Assembly (NCBI RefSeq): GCF_900182935.1 | Contig: NZ_FXUE01000006.1 | Coordinates: 1 to 64,000 of the forward strand | Source: Fibrobacter sp. UWB10 | GTDB taxonomy: Bacteria > Fibrobacterota > Fibrobacteria > Fibrobacterales > Fibrobacteraceae | Direction: 5' to 3' | Length of the DNA stretch: 64,000 bases | Shown: positions 59,497 to 64,000 of the stretch, one piece after another | Position numbering within the stretch: the stretch's first letter is position 1 | Layout: the number at the start of each line of letters is the position of its first letter | Made by a program: the position numbers and the translations under genes | The notes under the pieces: generated by a model | Seen by the model: the letters and a program-made list of their open reading frames with translations, nothing else | What the model was told of the DNA's origin: nothing | Databases searched by the model: none

Positions 59497-60393
59497 TTAC
59501 AGGCGCTCTGCAACCGTTGCTATCGCTTGTTCTAACGTTGTCGGTATAATATGTGACAAAAAACCGGCTTTATGAAGGATTTGCCCCAAAAGTTCCTGGG
59601 GAGTCTTGCCGTTTTCTTTTTCTTGACGGAGACTGTAGGCGTGCTCGCGCTTGGAGAGCTTTTTGCCAGTCGGGTCGACAATAAGTGGGTGGTGCAGATA
59701 TACTGGGCGCGTGTAGTGGGGTATATTTAGGTTGGGGTCGCCTTGGCAAGTTTCGGCAATTAATTGCGAAAGGGCTATTTGGCGGGCGGTAGAATTGCGG
59801 ATATCTTCACCGCGAACAATATGCGTGATTCCGTCGGTAAAGTCATCGATGCAGACGGCGAATTGGTAGGTCCAGAAACCGTCGCGGTCGCGAATAGGGA
59901 AATCTCCGCATTGATTTTTCGGATTTTCGCTAAAGTCACCGAGGCGCTCGTCGTGCCAATTAATTACTTTGTTTGGAATAACGATACGTAGGCTATGAGG
60001 TTCGCTGCAGGGCATTGTATGCGTACGGCATTTGCCTTGGTAAATGACTTCGCCGGTTTCGCTTACGGGATTTTCGGATTGCAATTGCTTGCGGCTGCAG
60101 GTGCAGGGGTACACAAGCCCTTGAGCGGTGAGTTTGTCGAGGACTTTCTGGAAAAAGTCAAAGTGCGAACTTTGAATGCTTTCGCTGTCGTACTGGAATC
60201 CGAACCAGGCGAGATCTTCGCGGATGCCGTTGATATATTCCTTGCGGGCGCGGCCTTGGTCGTGGTCTTCGATGCGAAGGTGAATCTTGAGACCCCATTT
60301 TTTTGCGGCCGCCCATACGTAAAGGGCTGAGAGCAGGTGCCCTTCGTGTAAAAAGCCCGTGGGGCTCGGCGCAAAACGGATGATTCCTGGCAT
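59497..60393 (-). CDS. gluQ: Glutamyl-Q tRNA(Asp) synthetase (298 aa)
   Basis: This GluRS-like enzyme glutamylates queuosine in tRNA-Asp; it has the catalytic core without an anticodon-binding domain. Class I motifs are HEGH (16-19, HIGH variant, within FAPSPTGFLHEGHL) and KKLSKRE (244-250, KMSKS variant). The zinc-site Cys97, Cys99 and Cys122 are present, and the protein ends soon after KLSKRE as expected. A TATCTT hexamer ends 7 nt before the ATG. Confidence 0.94.
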   Translation of the reverse strand: MPGIIRFAPSPTGFLHEGHLLSALYVWAAAKKWGLKIHLRIEDHDQGRARKEYINGIREDLAWFGFQYDSESIQSSHFDFFQKVLDKLTAQGLVYPCTCSRKQLQSENPVSETGEVIYQGKCRTHTMPCSEPHSLRIVIPNKVINWHDERLGDFSENPKNQCGDFPIRDRDGFWTYQFAVCIDDFTDGITHIVRGEDIRNSTARQIALSQLIAETCQGDPNLNIPHYTRPVYLHHPLIVDPTGKKLSKREHAYSLRQEKENGKTPQELLGQILHKAGFLSHIIPTTLEQAIATVAERL

Positions 60394-60400
60394 ACGTGGA

Positions 60401-60406
60401 AAGATA
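60401..60406 (-). promoter_or_regulatory. -10 element (TATCTT) of gluQ, leaderless type
   Basis: The minus strand reads TTCTATCTTTCCACGT then ATG 60393; the spacer is 7 nt. Confidence 0.6.
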
Positions 60407-60440
60407 GAAAAGAATTACGCTTCAAGAGCTTTTTTTAGAG

Positions 60441-60724
60441 CCACACGGATTGTACTAAAGTACTAAAAGTGTGCAAGGTTATGACGCAGCAGAAAACTTG
60501 TTTTCTGTTATGGCATAACCGTAGCCACGAACGCCAACGGCGTTAAATGCTCGGCTCGGTTATAGGCCTGCAAGCAGTCCTGCAACACTCGCCTTGCGCA
60601 TTTATTGGAAAACGCTAACGCGTTTTCTTGTTTTTCATAGAATTTTTAGCGTGAAATCAAATTTTAATTGGTTGAATATTTGTTTTTTATCAGAAATGCC
60701 GTTAGGCATTTCGAATCCGTGTGG
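60441..60724. repeat. Non-coding element with 11-bp terminal inverted repeats and internal hairpins
   Basis: CCACACGGATT (60441-60451) and AATCCGTGTGG (60714-60724) are perfect inverted copies. Inside lie CAGAAAAC/GTTTTCTG (60490-60507, itself within GGTTATG...CATAACC 60478-60520), AACGCC/GGCGTT (60530-60544), GAAAACGC/GCGTTTTC (60608-60627) and GAAATGCC/GGCATTTC (60693-60712), with loops of 2-4 nt. There is no ORF. As RNA the outer arms could extend by G-U pairs to about 16 bp. It could be a MITE-like element or a structured RNA. Confidence 0.65.
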
Positions 60725-60742
60725 TTTTATATGCTGATTTAC

Positions 60743-60748
60743 TATCTT
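60743..60748 (+). promoter_or_regulatory. -10 element (TATCTT) of the M16-like gene, leaderless type
   Basis: TACTATCTTTCA is followed by three consecutive ATG codons. The third (60757) is 8 nt from the hexamer, which fits the spacing in other genes. Confidence 0.55.
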
Positions 60749-60756
60749 TCATGATG

Positions 60757-62301
60757 ATGAAGTTTGATTTGAAAGTTCTCTTTTTGACGGCGACGTCGGT
60801 AGCGACAGTGTTTGCCTTGAATGCTTGTTCGGGTTCGCCGGAACCGCAGACGGAGCCTGTACCGGCTGCGCAGACTGATTCGGCTGCCCCTGTTGCAGAA
60901 AAAAATGCCGAACCGGCGATTCCTGCAAGCTATAAGGACATCCAGTTTCCAGAATACAAGTATGTAGCTCCGTACCCGAAGGATTTCCGCGTAGAGATTG
61001 CCCCGGGTATTTCGGGCTATATTGTAAGCGACCGCAGTTTGCCGCTCGTGAATTTTTCAGTCTATTTTGAACAGCCGCGCGCTCCGCTTTCGCTTAAAGA
61101 CGAAGCGGCGTCATCGATGGTGGGGAGCATGCTCCGTCGCGGTGGCGGTGGTGGCATTTCCGCCAAGGCTTTGGACGATTCCCTGGAATTCATTAGCGCA
61201 GGGTTGAGTTCTTCGGTCGGCACGTTTACTTCGATGTTCGATATCGATTGCTTGTCTAAGGACTTTGCTGACATGCTGAAGCTTTCGAAGCAAGTGCTGA
61301 CGGATCCTGCTTTTGACAAAGACCAGTTTGAAATTTTGCGTGCAAACTTCTTGACGGCCTACGATCGCCGTTATGACACGCCGGCAAAGGTACTTTCGGC
61401 GTTGAAGGCTAAAGTGAACTACGCTCCGAACCCGAGATTGTGGGATGCCAATGCCGAAGACTACAAGAAGGTGTCTGTGGCCGATGTCAAGCAATTGGCT
61501 CAAGGTGTGTATGGGAATGGCCGCGTGATATTTGCACTTTCTGGTGATGTCGACAAGGATTCGATAGTTGTCGTGCTCAAGGATTTCTTTGAAGGTTGGA
61601 AAACGGCCGTTTCGAAAAATGTGAAAAAGAATGCAAAGGCTGTGGCCCAGGAACCGACTCCGCTTACGTTTGTGAGAAAGCCCGGAATTTACGTGGTCGA
61701 CAAGGATATTTCGCAGGCAAATATTTCGATGAACCAGCCCTTTGTGCGTAGACCGCATGCAGACTACTATCCGGCAGCGGTGGCAAACTTTATTCTGGGT
61801 GGTGGTAGCTTTACGAGCCGCTTGATGAACCGCGTACGTAGCGATGAAGGCTTGGCATACAGCGTGTACAGCTCGGTAGGGAACGATTATCGCGACACCG
61901 CCATGGTAACGATTGCTTTGCAGACCAAGGTGGAATCGGTTGGATTTGCCCTGAAACTGATTCGCGAAGTGGTGAATGAATTTGCTGAACAAGGACCTAC
62001 AGAAGAAGAACTTTCGCAGGCTAAAAAAGCTTTGATTGAAAGCTTGCCGAGCCTGTTCGATAGTCCTGAAGCAACGGCGGTAATCTTTGCGAAGGGTGAA
62101 CTGCTGGGTAAGACCTACGACCACTACTTGGATTATGTAAAGGAAATTAATGCGGTGACGGCCGACCAAGTGAAGGCTATGGTCAAGAAGTATTTTGATA
62201 TGGACAAGATGACCACCTCGATTGTCGCTCCTGTTTCAAAACTTGAAGCCATCAAGCCGTTCACGGTGATTCCACAGGATAGTCTGGAGTTTAGGAATTA
62301 A
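60757..62301 (+). CDS. M16-like peptidase lipoprotein without the zinc motif (514 aa)
   Basis: The start is chosen at the third of three tandem ATG codons from promoter spacing and because the signal then reads MKFDLKVLFLTATSVATVFALNAC (20 of these visible residues fit a lipoprotein; Cys24). A Pro/Ala linker follows, then two M16-type halves (about 85-300 and 320-514). The first begins LPLVNFSVYFEQPRAP but lacks HxxEH; the position reads SSMVGSML. The second contains GGGSFTSRLMNRVRSDEGLAYSV, the R/Y signature of M16 C-terminal domains. It is therefore probably the non-catalytic half of an M16 pair or a chaperone-like protein. It overlaps the next gene by 1 nt. Confidence 0.87.
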   Translation: MKFDLKVLFLTATSVATVFALNACSGSPEPQTEPVPAAQTDSAAPVAEKNAEPAIPASYKDIQFPEYKYVAPYPKDFRVEIAPGISGYIVSDRSLPLVNFSVYFEQPRAPLSLKDEAASSMVGSMLRRGGGGGISAKALDDSLEFISAGLSSSVGTFTSMFDIDCLSKDFADMLKLSKQVLTDPAFDKDQFEILRANFLTAYDRRYDTPAKVLSALKAKVNYAPNPRLWDANAEDYKKVSVADVKQLAQGVYGNGRVIFALSGDVDKDSIVVVLKDFFEGWKTAVSKNVKKNAKAVAQEPTPLTFVRKPGIYVVDKDISQANISMNQPFVRRPHADYYPAAVANFILGGGSFTSRLMNRVRSDEGLAYSVYSSVGNDYRDTAMVTIALQTKVESVGFALKLIREVVNEFAEQGPTEEELSQAKKALIESLPSLFDSPEATAVIFAKGELLGKTYDHYLDYVKEINAVTADQVKAMVKKYFDMDKMTTSIVAPVSKLEAIKPFTVIPQDSLEFRN

Positions 62302-63335
62302 TGAAGATTCTTGGATACATAGCGAAGTCTTTGATTGTGGTCCTGTTGTGTGGGGTGTTTGCTTTTGCTGCAGATGCTCCCGCGACTGATACGCTCGCTC
62401 GCCACAACTTGGTCAAACGCCTCCAGAACGAAGATGATGTGCGCTCGCTGTGTTCTGGACTCAAAACGTGCATGGATATTGATTATCCGGGCTGTTCCGT
62501 GGGAGACAAGCATCCATGGCCCAAAGTAAAGTACAACGAAGAATTTTGCAAGCCTTACAAGGAACTTGAAAAACGTGGCTACAAGGTTGACCCTAAGGTT
62601 CCGATGGTTCCTGAAATTTACGCGAGACTTGGCCGCCAATACCGTGTGGAATACGTTTATGCGGGAACGCTCCCGCTTGATGAAAACGTAATCAAGTTCT
62701 TGTTTGACAATATGCCGTTTACGGCGCAGTTGATTAACGCTTACCTCGACGAAAACTACGTGCTTGAATACACGCACCCGAACAGACGATTCTTTAGTGG
62801 TAGTAATGGCCGCAGTCTTTCGGGCGAATTCTACTGGGCTTTGCAGGATAGTGCGGGACAAAAGCTTGGCATGCGCGACTTGTTCTTTGGATACGGCCAT
62901 GCGAAAATCCTAAAGTGGGCGCTCCATGGAACCGCAATCGCGTACTTGGATATGGATCCAATGCCTGGCAAGATTATTAAGTACAAATTAACTGCTATCG
63001 TGTTCCCGGGCAACTCGGTGCTCAATTCTATTATGCAGATGAAGGTGTTTAGAAGCGTTGTGAACACGAAAATCGAGCAGATTGTGAACGACATCAAGAA
63101 AGCGTCGGGAATGTACTTTAGCGGCAATAAGGAACCCATGCTTAAGAGTGCGACTCTCAAGTCCGAAGAAAACGTGCAGTACGTTTTGGATTTTGAAGAA
63201 GTCGTAAACGGTGCACATTGGGAACTTGGCGATTTTGAACGTCTGCAGAAAGCCCGCAAACAAAAGCGTGAGCAGGATATGCAGGCAGTGCCTATTATGG
63301 TGAAGGACCTTCAGGTTATCAAGGAAAAGAAATGA
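62301..63335 (+). CDS. Secreted protein of unknown function (344 aa)
   Basis: Signal peptide about 1-23 (ending GVFAFA). The mature part has five Cys in the N-terminal third (SLCSGLKTCMDIDYPGC, EEFCKPY) and an otherwise mixed alpha/beta fold with no known motif. The start codon overlaps the M16-like gene stop (TAATG), and its own end overlaps trmH-like by 4 nt, so the three genes form one operon. Confidence 0.75.
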   Translation: MKILGYIAKSLIVVLLCGVFAFAADAPATDTLARHNLVKRLQNEDDVRSLCSGLKTCMDIDYPGCSVGDKHPWPKVKYNEEFCKPYKELEKRGYKVDPKVPMVPEIYARLGRQYRVEYVYAGTLPLDENVIKFLFDNMPFTAQLINAYLDENYVLEYTHPNRRFFSGSNGRSLSGEFYWALQDSAGQKLGMRDLFFGYGHAKILKWALHGTAIAYLDMDPMPGKIIKYKLTAIVFPGNSVLNSIMQMKVFRSVVNTKIEQIVNDIKKASGMYFSGNKEPMLKSATLKSEENVQYVLDFEEVVNGAHWELGDFERLQKARKQKREQDMQAVPIMVKDLQVIKEKK

Positions 63336-63985
63336 CGAACGAAACTTTGGAATCCCTTTTGGAACGCGTGACGGAACGCCGTCGTGAACTTTTGACGTCT
63401 GTGGTGGATCGCCGTACCAGACACTTTTGCATGGTGCTCGAAGATTTGTTCGATCCGCACAACATTTCTGCTGTGATTCGTACTGCCGAAGTGTTTGGCC
63501 TTCAAGATGTTCACATTATCGAAGAAGACAATGCCTACAGTGTGAACAAGTCCATTCTGAAGGGCAGTTACAAGTGGATGAGCTTGTACCTTTACAAGAA
63601 GCGCATGCTTTGCATGGAAAAACTGCGCGCGAAGGGTTACAAGATTGCCGTGGCGAGCACGAATACCACCAATTCTGTTTTGGATTTGGACTTGAGCCAG
63701 CCTACCGCTTTCTATTTGGGTAGCGAATTCCACGGGAATCACCCCGATACTTTGGCCCATGCCGATTACGAATTCAAACTGCCTCAGTATGGTATTACCG
63801 AATCCATGAATGTGTCGGTGGCTGGCGGCGTTTTGATGACTTACCTAGATGTGTTCATGCAGAAGGATGGCCGCGAAAAGTTCTTGCTCCCTAAGGCAGA
63901 ACGTGATGCTTTGCTTTTGGACTGGCTTGACCGCCATGTGAACGGTATCGAGAACAACAGCCCGATTGTTCGAATCGACGAGTAA
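63332..63985 (+). CDS. trmH: SpoU/TrmH-family RNA 2'-O-methyltransferase (217 aa)
   Basis: This trefoil-knot (SPOUT) enzyme methylates a ribose of tRNA or rRNA with SAM. Motif 1 is LEDLFDPHNISAVIRTAEVFG (in part DPHNISAVIRTAE), motif 2 FYLGSEFHGNHPDTLAHAD (in part), motif 3 PQYGITESMNVSVAGGVLMT. The overall pattern and length best fit TrmH (Gm18 of tRNA). The assignment within SpoU-type enzymes is probable, not certain. The start overlaps the previous stop (ATGA). Confidence 0.88.
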   Translation: MTNETLESLLERVTERRRELLTSVVDRRTRHFCMVLEDLFDPHNISAVIRTAEVFGLQDVHIIEEDNAYSVNKSILKGSYKWMSLYLYKKRMLCMEKLRAKGYKIAVASTNTTNSVLDLDLSQPTAFYLGSEFHGNHPDTLAHADYEFKLPQYGITESMNVSVAGGVLMTYLDVFMQKDGREKFLLPKAERDALLLDWLDRHVNGIENNSPIVRIDE

Positions 63986-64000
63986 CCCCTTAATCAAGCC

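Noticed and set aside
60441-60724. RNase P RNA, tmRNA, SRP or 6S RNA
   Set aside because: The signature sequences of these RNAs (for example the RNase P core or the tmRNA T-arm) are not visible. Only the general hairpin-rich layout fits an RNA, so it is left unnamed.

Overview
The window looks like a chromosomal segment of a Fibrobacter species (a fibre-degrading anaerobe of the F. succinogenes type). The grounds are three 'fibro-slime' domain surface proteins, a GH5 cellulase with poly-serine linkers and a C-terminal type IX secretion (T9SS)-like sorting domain, a giant InlB-repeat surface protein with the same tail, and envelope operons typical of a diderm. This is inferred from gene content; no rRNA or other phylogenetic marker was examined.

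Layout. 1-8.6 kb: two large TPR proteins followed by a TolQ/ExbB channel, two ExbD-like proteins and a TonB/AgmX-like transducer, together a proton-motive-force-driven envelope machine resembling the Myxococcus Agl/Glt motor and Tol/Exb systems. 8.6-10.5 kb: an outer-membrane barrel and a small lipoprotein. 10.6-16.9 kb: the rod-shape operon mreB-mreC-mreD-PBP2-rodA, then comF. 16.9-18.4 kb: tRNA-Ser and tRNA-Phe on the minus strand around a GAF/HD-GYP protein. 18.5-21.1 kb: a CotH-type lipoprotein. 21.1-23.6 kb: menG, a UbiX-like gene, a UbiA-like gene and a small membrane protein, probably late menaquinone steps of the futalosine type. 23.6-27.5 kb (minus strand): birA, a secreted protein, a MATE exporter and mltG. 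27.5-37.8 kb: a small periplasmic protein, the GH5 cellulase and the giant InlB-repeat protein. 37.9-40.3 kb: azlC, azlD, an arylamine N-acetyltransferase-like gene and a lipoprotein. 40.4-54.8 kb: three fibro-slime paralogues, interrupted on the minus strand by a second MATE exporter and an FHA-GGDEF diguanylate cyclase. 54.8-64 kb: a SPOR protein, a degenerate DUF4011-type helicase/nuclease relative, gluQRS, an M16-like lipoprotein, a secreted unknown and a SpoU/TrmH methyltransferase.

The cell envelope is the common theme: wall synthesis, an energised envelope complex, secreted plant-wall-binding or plant-wall-degrading proteins and exporters, with one c-di-GMP synthesis gene and one degradation gene nearby.

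The most notable signals are these. (1) A recurrent TTCTATATTTG-like -10 element lies only 6-10 nt before the start codon of about a dozen genes, which suggests leaderless transcription is common here. (2) A DUF4011-family protein has every recognisable ATPase and nuclease motif degraded. (3) A ~284-bp non-coding element is bounded by 11-bp perfect inverted repeats and full of short hairpins. (4) A ~36-bp palindromic repeat lies both after azlD and in frame inside birA. (5) One of the two ExbD-like subunits lacks the membrane aspartate.
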